NCBI RefSeq assembly: GCF_034702125.1
Contig: NC_085871.1
Coordinates: 36,862,659 to 36,926,658 of the forward strand
Source: Engraulis encrasicolus
Taxonomy: Eukaryota > Chordata > Actinopteri > Clupeiformes > Engraulidae
Direction: 5' to 3'
Length of the DNA stretch: 64,000 bases
Position numbers and translations under genes: made by a program. Below are positions 31,501 to 43,200 of this stretch, piece after piece. Under the pieces are notes generated by a model, which saw nothing but the letters and a program-made list of their open reading frames with translations, was not told the origin of the DNA and ran no database searches. How positions within the stretch are numbered: position 1 is the first letter of the stretch; each line of letters starts with the position of its first letter.

Positions 31501-31711
31501 GTCCTGCTACTTGACGGCGCACATGCGGACTCACACGGGAGAGAAGCCTTACGCTTGCTCCATGTGCGAGAAACGCTTTGCTGACAGTGCCCACCGGAAA
31601 CGCCACATGCTCATCCACACTGGAGAAAAACCTCACGTCTGTGAACGCTGTGGCAGGGCCTTCAATCGAAAGAATCTTTTGAATGTTCACCTCAAAACAT
31701 GCACATTATGA
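22553..31711 (+). CDS. TZ3: complete TIN2-like domain + 20-finger C2H2 gene
   Basis: Nine coding exons: 22553-22580, 24232-24434, 25598-25690, 26363-26458, 26957-27067, 27581-27704, 28119-28830, 28932-28990, 29574-31711. The total is 3564 nt, that is 1187 residues plus stop, with no internal stop. Exon 1 (MEQPCTAKE) is almost identical to TZ2 exon 1, but the rest is closest to TZ4. Residues about 10-218 form the TIN2-like domain (WRVVQEMDVFNYGILEGF, LILGLRAK, VDYGPKYDLALQRLI). Residues about 219-475 are an acidic linker that starts with IFSCLSHPP and ends with a conserved LERVDITGKPLP motif and a basic RKKRVKLLWRKNK stretch. The rest is about 20 C2H2 or CCHC fingers. Exon 4 has a duplicated acceptor (see 26043-26392). 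Role inferred: nuclear DNA-binding regulator. Confidence 0.88.
22581..24231 (+). other. TZ3 intron 1
   Basis: The first 340 bp still match TZ2 intron 1; the match ends near 22915 (7410 in TZ2). After that come a relic of the GACACTGTGCAGG MITE (about 22994-23300), 480 bp without recognisable features, and a fuller copy at 23788-24150. Confidence 0.6.
23788..24150. mobile_element. MITE of the GACACTGTGCAGG family
   Basis: Inverted ends AGGGACATTGTGCAGG and CACACAGTGTCCCT, with internal AAAATGGCGGACCATGGAGA. Ends about 80 bp before TZ3 exon 2. Confidence 0.7.
24232..27704 (+). CDS. TZ3 exons 2-6: TIN2 N-terminal (TRFH-like) domain
   Basis: Exon sizes are 203, 93, 96, 111 and 124 nt, and phases match TZ2 and TZ4. 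Exon 2 gives LRLICATIWRVVQE and RQWAQLILGLRAK; exon 3 gives TVLELCRCDS; exon 4 ends PVEREIFFQ; exon 5 gives EVFPVDYGPKYDLALQRL then FEELLPMPR; exon 6 gives SIMEECVQTLSNPEELL. The exon 5 block aligns best with TIN2 by eye. No enzyme motif is visible, and the domain looks purely helical and interaction-type. Confidence 0.78.
24701..25348. mobile_element. hAT-type MITE with nested LINE fragment
   Basis: Ends TAGGGATGCACCAATACCAC and GGTATCGGTGCATCCCTA, with a perfect 8-bp duplication CTGGGAAG on both sides (24693-24700, 25349-25356). About 24755-25110 inside is a foreign insert, the LINE fragment with a CA microsatellite. Lies in TZ3 intron 2. Confidence 0.85.
24911..25129 (-). pseudogene. LINE reverse-transcriptase fragment
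   Basis: Minus-strand frame containing NQLRLNTTKTKEMVIDFRR, the conserved block after the catalytic centre in fish non-LTR retrotransposons. Only about 40 residues survive, followed by a CA/CG microsatellite and a TTTATTGATCCC-type 3' tail. Confidence 0.65.
26043..26392 (+). repeat. Perfect 175-bp tandem duplication spanning the TZ3 exon 4 acceptor
   Basis: 26043-26217 and 26218-26392 look identical base for base. Each unit holds the branch region, the acceptor TTTTAG and the first 30 nt of exon 4 (VKEVDVEASE). The second acceptor (exon start 26363) gives the full exon. The first (26188) would read 10 codons, run back into intron sequence and meet TAG. Confidence 0.9.
27198..27405. mobile_element. 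208-bp foldback MITE (TZ3 intron 5)
   Basis: Ends CCAGGCTTGTAC and GTACAAGCCTGG, with inverted arms through ACGAACACTAG / CTAGTGTTCGT. Flanked by AATGTA (27192-27197, 27406-27411). Confidence 0.8.
28119..28830 (+). CDS. TZ3 exon 7: acidic linker with conserved end motif
   Basis: 712 nt, starting in phase 1 and ending in phase 2 (donor GTAAGT at 28831). It encodes about 237 residues rich in Glu and Ser, starting GSSPSPPLEEDDYIFSCLSH and ending with the LERVDITGKPLP motif and a basic tract. TZ4 exon 7 (51526-52021) keeps both ends but has a shorter middle, which points to conserved functional ends and a free spacer. TAA follows in frame just after the exon, so splicing must occur for the fingers to be made. 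Confidence 0.85.
29574..31711 (+). CDS. TZ3 last exon: about 20 zinc fingers
   Basis: The acceptor (CCCGAAG) ends at 29573; phase 1. About 20 fingers can be read, from FTCSKCSFHH to HVCERCGRAF. The first half has irregular spacing, long spacers and some CCHC fingers (for example CSGCGRCF, with Cys as last ligand). The second half is classical, with HTGERP/HTGEKP linkers. The ATG at 29549 lies in the intron, and a single-exon reading from it is less likely than the spliced form. The exon ends with TGA at 31709. Confidence 0.9.
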
Positions 31712-33914
31712 CAAATAGTACAAGACGAATAATACATTTATTGCCACACGTGGATGAAACATGTTAAATTTTCTGAATTGTTTATTTCTCTCTAGTAAAG
31801 GAATGTCAAACTACCCAATTGCAGCCAAGATTGATGTTTCTTTTTCCACAGCTTCAAAATGGTACAATCCTTTGAATAGGTGTAACAGCTTTATGTTGAT
31901 TTAAACTAAAATAGTATGCCTGTGCCCCCTTTAGTAGATAATATACCAGTAATATGAAGGTGAGTTCACCTTTGCTGCTCTAATGGCCTGTGGATACTAC
32001 ACAGACCTAACCCTAAGCCCCCACATTCTGGTTGTACTACGTTATTGTAAATATTCTGTACGCCTCCGATTCACTCGGATTACTTATCTATCTAGACAGC
32101 CTGATTCAAATCTATTCACATATTTTCAGTGATTGTAAGATCTAAAGGTCGGCATAGCGCAATGATACAGTAAGGTACAGCCATTTCAAAACATTGCACT
32201 TGTACTTCAGCATTTTGCGTTCAACTCTGTTGAATTTTGATCAGTGTAATGCAATCACTGTCCTTGTGGAAACTCCAAACTTGGCACAGATTAAACGTAG
32301 TGAGTTGTGACAGACTAACATTCTTTTGAAAAATCTGTTGATTTTTGGGGGCTAGCCACACAGACCCATGACATGATTCACACAACATATTTCTGATGTA
32401 TACAGGAAAGCCTATTTATGCATCATCCATTAATGAGCTTTTGCTTTGTGAAAAGTATAGGCCTACGCTGACTTGTGTCTAACTTGTGTCTAATGCTGCA
32501 CTATTAGCAGCTATGTTCTTAAACCTCTATGAAGGTGTTGTGTGATATGCCTTTTACCATAGCATCACTTACCCATGCTCTTTTTTAATCAATTTTTCAA
32601 CAAACTACATCTTTACATGAGATTGAACCATTCCCATGGCGTTCTATGCTTTCAATTCCTATGGCTTTTCACTTTTGGCTGTGGACAAAAATTGTTCAAG
32701 ACTTCCAGATAACCTTTCTCCTCCTGATTCATTGTAATGAATTATCTTAGTTTGAAGTCAGTTAAGAGTTGGTCAGAGCCCCCTATAGCCTACTATATTG
32801 CCACTCTCCAAGGCAGAATTTAGAGCAAGCACAGTCTGCTATTATGTATGTATGATATATAACATTTTTAAATTCTGAGTCCACCTGTTTTATACTGAAG
32901 GTCTTACAAAGTTATTAAAACAAGTTTGCGCTGCAAAGGTGAGCTCTACCTCATATTAATGGTATACCTTCATTGGGGCACCCATTATGCTCATGCCTAT
33001 TTTTGTTTAAGCTACATCCACATGAAATTGTTTTTGTTACACCCATTAAAATGATTTCACAACTGAAATATTTATCTCCCCCTAGGCTATGGTTTAGCAT
33101 GTTGAAAAGAAGTTGCTGCTTCAAAAGCTCAACAAGAGAAACAGATACAATGATTTTCCAAAAGGCTGCCCAAACTTTGTCATACAACTGTAGGCCTAAT
33201 ATAGCATCAGTGTTGGGGAGTACAACTTTACCAAAGTAATGAATTACTGCAATGCATTACTTTTTGCTTTAGCCTAACCGTTATGTAATATTACAGTAGA
33301 GTAGAGGAGAGAAACATTATTGATTCCTGGGGGTAAATGAACGTGTCAAGTGGCTTACATAGGCTAGGCCTACACATAAAGCCTGGACATTTAGACATAC
33401 ATACATATAGGCCTGTAATAGTAATTTTTACTATGAAATGTTGCCGCAAAAAGAGAATCACCCAAATATAGGGAGATAAAATGTTTTTTTAAACTACAGA
33501 AATAATAATTTATATGCAAACACATAGGCCTATTCTGTGAGTTGACGTCATTGACAGTAGATATAATATTATAATTATTGTTATTTATTAATATAATTAT
33601 TATAATTATTTATATTCTATCAATACTGTCAATGGTTGACGTAGACAAGATTAATATTACCCCTGTCGTTGTAGGGCACTGGCGCATTGTGACCAGAACA
33701 ACCATTGAGACTTTTATTTTGAAAACCATACATCTAGTGTCGGTCATGTTGTACACTCTCTCCGCAGAGTTCACTCGTGGCCGTGGGAGATACGAAATAA
33801 TTCTAACCAAAGTAGTTAGAAAGTCTCCAGCATCAATGGATTTATGTTAGCCAAACAAGTACTTGTAGATCAGAGTTGGTTTCCCATCGAGGACGTTCCC
33901 TAGGCACCTGCAAA
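31712..33914 (+). other. Spacer between TZ3 and TZ4, with TZ4 promoter
   Basis: TZ3 3' UTR and AT-rich sequence with no frame of interest; ATTAAA occurs at about 32290 and 32914. A short LINE-tail-like piece lies near 33290-33345 (AGAGTAGAGGAGAGAAACAT). From 33711 (CTTTTATTTTGAAAACC) to the ATG at 33915 the sequence aligns with the region before TZ5 (CTAGTGTCGGTCATGTT and GTAGATCAGAGTTGGT are shared), so it is the likely promoter and leader. Confidence 0.55.
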
Positions 33915-36900
33915 ATGTCATCACAAGATACCGGCAAAGGTAATCGACTTCCGAGTTATGTTCTAGGTAGCGAGCTTTTGAGGGTTAGGTTAAGATACGT
34001 TCTTGACTTGTCTTGTGATATTTAAACTGTGCCTGGTGTTTGGAAAGCATTAGGGCCACTATCTACGTGGCGTGAGAAGTTGAACCATCGGCCTATTTGG
34101 CTGTTAGAATGAATAACAGGTCTGTGGTTAGGATAATATCATGGGCTAGTTCGTGATGACGGAGGTCGAGAAAATGGCATGCGCACTGCCTGCGAATGTA
34201 CAATTACAGATTCCCGCTGCTTAACGCCTTTCAAAACACATTAGACTGCTACATACCATCAAGGTATGTGGGTGTGCGTATAAATGAGCATGTGAATATA
34301 TGTGATTTTTTGGGGGGATCTAGAAGCCGAAAACCCAGGGATTAAAGTTTTCCGTCGCTACGACGGAATTCCGTCAACTGGATTTTCGTTTGGACGGATT
34401 TCCGTCCGTATAATTTATGTCAATTAATTTACAATTTTTACTTTCCAACTGAACTCAAATCGAGAGCACTCCTGGTCATGAGAAGGGGACGAGAGGTGTG
34501 TTTGGTGTACGGATTTAGTTATACACTCCACCATTGGCGGTATGATACAACATTCACTCATCAGTAGCCTAGTTTTGGGTCATCCCTGTTCTTCCGTGTT
34601 CCAAAAAAAGTACACGAGCGGTCAACAATTCTGTGGCAGCGCAGCGCGAGAGATTAAAAAATAAATAGCCAAAATTGTTGCTGATGGCAGAAAAGAAAAA
34701 ATTGTAATACAATGTATAAAGTGCAGTGACGTTTCCATATCATTGCACCTGCCGTGGCAGATATTTAGAAAAAAAATGAATAGTTTACTTCGACTGCGTA
34801 TGATGTCCTTTTCATGAAGGGTTTGCCTTTTAAGCATTGTGACTCTTACTAGCATTATTCATAGCCCCAATGGGACGACTATGGCAGCTAACTAGGATAG
34901 CCTACCATGCGTTTCATCCTCAAAGTTTAGCGCGTTTGACTGGCTGCGTGTAGAGCTAGTTGTCTTTTTGACAACGGATAATTCACAGTCTCATCTGTAC
35001 TCATAGCAGATTAACTTTGTTGTTGCCGATATATATATTCAAGAAATAAGTTAAAAATGGGTTGCATTTGGGTCACGGATAGGCTATCCCTGGCAGAGCC
35101 AATTTATGCCACGTCTTGTTCTGGGAAGCAGTGTTCTGATGGGTGGACTCATGGTCGATAAATGCCGTTTCGACGTTTGTTTCACTTTCAAGGCTGGTTA
35201 CTGTGTGACGCTATTTCTGCTAACTGGAATAGTGTGCAGCAGCAACAGTTGTGTGTGCGCTTGTTTTTGAGTGGCTCAACGTCTGTGCCCATCTTCTCGG
35301 ACTATGCGTTTCGTTTGAGTTCAGTTAGCCTATTTGCGCACTCAGGACTGATGGGTGGGTGATTTCCCTTGATTCGAGTGGAAAGCTGCGCGACAAGCTT
35401 GGGAAAGTGTGTTACTTTTGTAAACGATAGACGTATGTCTGTGACTGTCGTGTCTGCTGCGTCCTGTCAGCTTGTAGAACACGTGCGCATAGGAAGAATC
35501 GGGGACGTTTTTTAAATCAATGGTAAACCGTGTGCTTGGCACCGCACATCGAGAAGCAAAAAAGTAGCCAGTAGTTTTCAAAACGGTAGAACACAGAGGT
35601 AGACATACCGCACCCTGTTTGTAAACGTCAACAAGTTATTTGTAACAGGATGAATACTGAAAAAGGCCGAAGGGTGAAAAACATACAAATAATTAAAGCT
35701 AGTTTTCTCCCTCTGATTGCTATGATCAGGGCTTTTTAAATGTCAGAAATACAACTGCAAGCAATGCGCACCAGTGCTTTCACCAGAACAGTGTTTGCCC
35801 ATTCTAATGTGAAAGACAAAATATAGCCTACTACTACAACAACAAAAAAAACATAATGGGATCAGTCACTGTATCAACACATTCCCAGGTAGCAAAGTTT
35901 ACCTGGCCCATTGTTGGTCCGATCCTTTTTTCGCGAGTGATAACAGTCGGCCCGATTTTGGCTTTGTCCGCGGCCCAATAATGGTCCTATTACCGTATGC
36001 CGACAGTGTCGGCTCAGTGTTGGCTCAGTTACTGCATGAGACTGACAGTTATTTTCAGTGGCGGCAGAGTGTTGGTTCAGTTACTGCATGAAGTGACAGT
36101 TATTTTCAGTGTTCTATGAAGTGTTGGCTGAGTCACGGTAACCAGTGTTCCAGCCGAGCCGACTCTCAGCCGACAGTGCCGACATTCTGCCAAGATCTGG
36201 CCGACTGTTCTTAACGGTTTTTGCTACCTGGGATTGCAATTCCAAGTCAATAATTCTGTGAGATCAGCTACCATTTTGAAGCAGCATTCATTGTGAATCC
36301 ATTCTGCATGATGTTGTGAACAATTCATAAACAATGGGTAGAAATAAGAGGAAATAACCAAAACATGCCCCAAATTTCAGTTCAATCTTTGCAGTCTGAT
36401 ATAGTATGCATTATCCCTCCATTCTCGGCCAGTTCTAGTCAATCTGGTGAGCGGCCTAGGCCTGCCCCGCCCCTCTTTCCTTTTTTTTCTATTTAGAAAT
36501 TGGCATCTGTAAACATAGCATTGTAGGCCTACATCTGATTGAGCACATCTGATCAAGTACACTCATACTGAGTCTATATAGGTCTACTGAGTGTATAATG
36601 AATATTCATTGTTCATGTGAAGTGTAAAGATTTATGTTGGTTGAAGTTCTGATTTTGTGGCACTTTTTGGTATTACTGGTGCCCTCAAGACATAGGCCTA
36701 TTCTGCTCTAGGCGACTGCCCCGTCTGCCTATGCCGCTGGCTCTGGCACCATTCCTTGCATGTATGTTTCGTCATGAGGGCAGAGCCTGGCTACATCGGT
36801 TTTCGTAGGGTTACGGAGTGATACTCGATCGGGTGCCTAACCGGTAAAAAAGTTCAGTCAGATTACTTTTTTTTGCTTTAATCCCTGAAAACCTAGGAAA

Positions 36901-39900
36901 ATGTTTGTTTTGAGGTGTTTTTGAGCGTGGCCAATGCAGGGGCATTTTGAATGTGGTTATTAGCCTAGATATTAAATCCAGAAATGTATCTAGAATGTTG
37001 CATATATATGATAGGATATACCTACGCTGGCCACCATCCTACACAGTGCACCCTCAAACTTACATAATAGAAGTGAAAGTAAAAGCCGGGGAAACTTCAA
37101 CTCCAATTGGCATTGTGACACAGCACACAAGTGAACACTGCACACATTGAAATTGCATTCATGCCTCAGCCATGAAAGGGGACAGCCCCCAATGGCGCCC
37201 TAAGGGGAGCAGTGAGGTGGGATGATACCATAGGCCTACTCGGGGTACCTCACTCAGTCATGGAGGAGGATGGGGGGACAGCACTGGTAATACCCGGGAG
37301 TCGAACCGACAACCTGACGTCCTAACTGCTCACCCATGACTGCCCATTATAGCTATTTATGGCCCACACTATTCCAATAATTTGTTCGTTTATTCTTCTA
37401 TATTTTGGGCTTCCAGCTCCAAAAAAAACCACATGAATTAAGTATTGCATAAAATTAGAATATTATGATGAAATCATACTTTTCTTCAAAAATAATATTG
37501 ACTTCAATATTAAACACATCATGGCAGTGATCAAGTCAAAGAGATTCCTAACCAATTATGCCTGCTGCACATTGACATGTTATGTGGGAAGTATCGAATT
37601 TCAACTGATTTAAGGTGGCTCAAACTTTTTTTCTGAAAAAAAAAAAGATTTCATCACAATATTCTAATTCTGAGAAATTCTCAATTTTAAAAGGACACTG
37701 TGCAGGAAATGGTCAAAAAAGGTACTGCAGCTATGCTGCTCAGTGAAACTGTGTCGCCATAATTGCCAAATTTGATCTTTACATGAAAGTTTACTAAGTA
37801 ATAAACAAATATTTTCTAGTATGGTCCAAGTACAGTCATTTTTGAAGCTAAAAATGGCTATTTTTGGAAATTGAAAATGGTGGACCATGGAGAAGATCCC
37901 CCTTTTCATGTATGAAAAGTGCAATTTTTCCAGTCATAATGAATACTTAGAATTTGATGCTGGTGGTAAGTAAGCTTATTCATGAAAAAGGTAACATTGG
38001 TGAATGGGCAGCATGAATTCTGGAAATAAACAACTAAAAATCTCACACAGTGTCCCTTAAAAAAAAAAAATCAGCTGGAAGGCCAAAATATGTAAGAATA
38101 AACAAATTCCTTGGAATAGTTCAAAATGTGGGCAATGATTGTATAACCTATGAAAGTTTCACAGTATGGAATTATGGACATAAGTCCACTTTTTCATGAT
38201 ATTCTAATATTTGAACAGGAGTTGCATGTAGAATATATATATTTGGAAGTTACATGTTCGTGTTATCTGAAACCCAGTTGCATAAATAATGTCTTTTCAA
38301 TCTCAACTTCTTAACTTCTCTCTACTCAGAGCCGGACCCTCACTTGTCCGTCCTTCGCCTCCTCACTTCTCCATTGCGACTGATATGTGCAACTGTCTGG
38401 CGAGTCGTACAGGAGAAAGATGTGTTGAACTATGGGGTCGTGGAGGAGTTCATAGCCTCAGTTGCAGAGGCCATCCCGGATTTATTAAGTGAACGTCAGT
38501 GGGTTCAGCTCCTCCTTGGTCTACGAGCAAAGGTAAGATGCTTATTGCATAAGCTGGTGTACAGTCCTGCCCAGAAGTTTTGTCTATCCTATCCATGTTG
38601 TTGGAAACAACAGCTATTAACCAGACTTTCAATTTATCAGTTTTGTCAGAAGTCGTTCATATGAAAGGCACATCCCTCCCAAATGAAGTTTTATGTAGAG
38701 AAATGAATTTGTTGCACTGTGGAAAGATGAATTAATTAATGGACACAGAAAGGGCAGATTTTGGTAGCATAAAAGTTTTGTCGCCTATGGAAATAATGTG
38801 AAAAATGATCCGAAAAGTCACTTCAAATACCCAAATGCACAGATAAAGTGTCACAGATCAAGTCGAGGGCTTAGAGCTAGAGGGGCGTAAGTGGCATTTG
38901 ACCAACTTTACAGGAGAGCCAAAACAAAATTTTGACCACTATTTAATCAACTATATTTATTTACCTTTAACCACAACATCATAGCCATGAACATACTTAA
39001 ATGAGGCAGTCATGAATTCAAAATATGATGTCATATTGACATACTGAACATGTTCTCAAATTTAGAAAATTGCTAAAAATACAGAAAAATATGGCCAAAA
39101 ATGCACGATAGGCCTACGCCTTTTGGGCACCAAATATTTTGAATGTTAAGAGAGGGAAAAGGACGTATCTGCTCATTCTTGGTTAAAAACAATGTGGTGA
39201 ATAAGTCATGATTTCTTCCTTTTATTTCAAATACTGTATACAACAAAGACATTCTGATGTGTCAGTACCTCCACTTCTCAATTTAGTGTAAATGCAATGT
39301 ACCCTGGCCATTTCCATCCTATTCAAGTACACAATCCAATGCTCACCCCTGTTTTCGCATCAATTTAGTGCTTCAATCTCATTTATTACTTCCCATTCAT
39401 GTTTTTAATTTCAAACACTTGAACAGTGTAACATTTGCTGTACTTACAAGCAGTTCAATGTCAATTCTATAGTTTGTATGCACTTCACTTTAGCATAGAG
39501 GCCTTCTGAGCCTATCTAAGCCATTGGTGTGAATGGAGATACGCCCTTTTGCCTCCAACACCGATGCCCACTTCTGTGTTAGGTCTTAAATGTTTTGCGC
39601 TTTTATTCAATATAGGTTGAGTTCTGATATGTATTTTTGGTACAGTTAGATAGAGCTCATCAAGGGCTGGGAAGCATCCAGACCCTCCGAAGGGGGGAAA
39701 TGATGGGAAAAGTTTGAGAACCACTGCTCTAAGCCATTTTGTCATATGATGATTACCCCCCTTACTCATGCCCCATATCTGAATCACTGCTGTAGATAGA
39801 TCATAGATACAATACAATGCACCTTATATAGCGCAGCATTTTTATAGCGCAGTCTCACAACAATTAAGTTGTCGCCAGCGCTTTCCAAATACAGATGGTA

Positions 39901-40202
39901 GACGACTTGATAAACAACCAGTAACTGTTGAGGTATGGTTTTCCTCTGGCATGGTAGTGGGTCTATAGGCCAGAGGTGAAGTGCCAGCGGCTCCTGTAAT
40001 ACTCTGTTTTTGTGTTTCAGGTGGTCCTTGACTCTTGCCGTTGTGAGAGTTCCTCAGGTGCCAAGGCCATTCAGCATCACCTGGACAGAATCCAGCTACC
40101 TGCTCCACCTTCGGTCAGTTACAACAAGGACACAAGGCTTTTATTTGTCACACACACATGCAACGAAATTAGACAGTCCTGCCTGATTGTGAATGTGTGT
40201 GT

Positions 40203-40251
<49 letters not shown>

Positions 40252-43200
40252 TGTGTGTGTGTGTTGGGAGATATGGGGTCAGACTGATTTGTTGGTTTGC
40301 ATTTGCCATTCCATAGGTGAAAACACACACACACGCCCGCGCGCGCACACTGTCCCACAGAATGTCTAAAAAACATATGACTAACTGAAAATGGAAACAT
40401 TTTGAATTGTTTTTGTGTTGTCTTTTTCTTTGCATCTGTGATCTTGACCAGTAGAATTATTGACTAACAGTGTTCTCTTTTTCATATAGATTAGAGGCTC
40501 AGATGTGAAATCTGCTCAATCCAATTTCCATGATTTTGTGAAAGTTCTGCAGAGTGACCCAGTTGGGAAAGATCTGTTCTTTCAGGTCAGTCGAGTAATA
40601 CAGCCCTGGAAAGCACATGAGCCTTGGAGGCACTTCGGTATAAGGTTGGAGCAGGTTCGCACACTAAAGGCAAAACAAGACACAAAGGTCAAGCACAAGG
40701 AGTTTTTATTTTATTTTAGTCAGAGCAGGGTAGAGCAGACGTTTCAGGCTGTTGCCATCATCAGTGCTCTCTGTGCGACCTTTGTGTCTTGTTAAGTGTG
40801 CGAACCTGCTCCAACCTTATACCTTTCTTCTTTTGGGTCCTAGTTATTTTTCGTAACATCTAGAGCGCAACAATACCCTTACCTCCTTGGACGCTCTAAC
40901 TTTACACAATACCAATGTTGGGTCGGAATCCTGGTGAGTTTTTTTTTTTTCAGTAGACAGTTGTCAAAAAGTATGAATTTAAAATGTAAAACTAAAACCA
41001 GTAAGAGATTACTATACTAATATATTACTACCGGTATATGTAATATCACTGCTATAACTTAGTTTTGTTCTTGTTGTTCCGATTTTGAACTCTAATGTTC
41101 TAAAGAGTCCACGAAACAATAGGGAATCAGTGGCACAATTTACCCCATCCCATTGTGGTCAAATGGATATGGGGCAACTTGTGCCAAAGTACTAGCCAGG
41201 CCGCGCCCTCCTAGTGACGCAACACCTTCGGCGTTGCAACTAGCCAGGTCAAGAGCCATGCAAGTACCAAATACGGGTACTCCTTTCACTTTGTGGGGAA
41301 GCAAACAACCATAAGCAAACCAAGACAGGAGAGTAGGAGTGGGCGATATGGCCAAAAATGTATACCTCGGTATAATTTTAGTCACGGTATTGAAGTGTTA
41401 TTGTATAATAATAACTTAAGACACAAGGACGAGGAGTCTCGGATATAAAGCTCAGCTGATTACTGTTTACTGGGCAACTGGTAACTAACAACAACTGATA
41501 GACACATCACAGAATATAGTGCAACTGCGCGGCCAACATTCTATATATTACTCCGCGTAGGGTAATAGTGCAGTTAGATCACATATCACAACATCCCCCC
41601 TGTTTAGCTCAAAAAACAATCCAATAAATATTTCATTAAGTTCTAAGCTTATACATTAACTTCATATTACTTCAACCATAAATATTTCATTTAAAAAGTT
41701 CAACTTCACTGTTAAGCAAAAGGCAAATTATATATGCACATTTTTTTTTCTATCAAGTTACCTTCACACTTCCTACAATGCTGATGTTAAAGCATTGTTG
41801 TAACCCATATGATTCAAAGGAGTAAGCATATTACATTAATTCAAGACATATTGACATATTGTTCAATTTTGGTAATCACAACTGGAACTCTTTTTTTTTT
41901 CTCATTTAGAAAATCATTCACTCAGTCTCTTAGCTGAACAAAGTTGAAAAACATGTCTTACTGGACGTAGTCCTTAAAGCGCGCTGGCTTGACCACATCC
42001 CTTCCGTATCGTGTACGGACTGGCGGAGGGTAGTTGGTGTTTAGTGGTGCTCTACTTACAGGTTCACAGGATGGTGCAGTCTCTGTCTGTTCACTGTGAC
42101 CTCGCCGTTCACCCAGCATTTGTGGCATTGCCAAGTGTGCTCTGCTCACAGCAGGTTGTTGTGCTTGTGTAGTGTGCTGTTGTTGTGCTTGTGTAGTGTG
42201 CTGTTGTTGTGCTTGTGTAGTGTGCTGTTGCTGTGTCTGTGTGGTGTGCTGTTGCTGTGTCTGTGTAGTGTGCTGTTGCTGTGTCTGTGTGGTGTGCTGT
42301 TGTGTGGGTGTGGGTGTGTTGTAGGGGCCCCGTAGGTGGCTCCTGCAGCGCCTCAGCATGCGCCATTGGGTGTCTGGACGATGTAATGTAGCTCCTTGGC
42401 TCCTGACATTTCTGCCTGGACGACTGCCGGGTGCCAGGTCCTCCTCTCCTTGTTCCACACCGTGACATGCTGTCCAGGCTGGAGTGGAGGCAGTTCTCTG
42501 CGGCAGCTGCGGTCGTGGTGTCCTTCATCGCAGCTGCTCTGTGGGCCAGGTGTTGATGGTGTTGTTCTTTCCCCGGCTCTGCTCGGCTTGGGAGTAGGGT
42601 GGTGACAGGCCTGCCGAAGAGCAGTTCTGCAGGTGAAGGCAGCTTGCTGTCGATTGGTGTTGCCCTGACTTGCAGCAAGGCAATGTGGAGGTCGCTTTTG
42701 TCCTGAAGTGTCTTCTTGACGATGCCTTTGATGTGTCTGACATGCCTTTCAATGAACCCGTTGCTTTTGGGGTAGTGGGGAGAGCTGGTGACATGTGTGA
42801 TTCCCCATTTTTTCACGAAAGCTTGGAAAGATTGTCCCATATACTGTGCTCCATTGTCTGTAAGGATTTCGTCTGGCCGGCCAAACAGAGACATGTAGGA
42901 CTGCATTTTTTGTGTGATTGCATGACTGGATACTGGAGTGGGGCATTTCATCAACAAGGGGGTATTTTGTGTATCTGTCTACAGTCAATAGGTAGTGGCG
43001 TCCATTGGTTTTCAAACAGGTCAGAGGCTATAGATTGCCACGGCCTGGATGGTATCTCATGTGGCTTGAGAGGCTGTTTTGGGTTGGCATCTTGGTTTTC
43101 CTTACATACATCGCACAATCTGCAGACTCTTTCAATGTCATCATTCATGTTAATCCAGTACACACTTTCTCTTGCCAGTCTACGTGTTTTCTCTATGCCT

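Noticed and set aside
29549..31711. Reading TZ3 fingers as a single-exon gene from the ATG at 29549.
   Set aside because: The ATG is in the intron before a usable acceptor. Joining to upstream exons gives an exact frame and the same layout as TZ4.
42096..42335. Cysteine/leucine repeat protein on the plus strand.
   Set aside because: Shadow of a short minisatellite in the gypsy remnant on the other strand.
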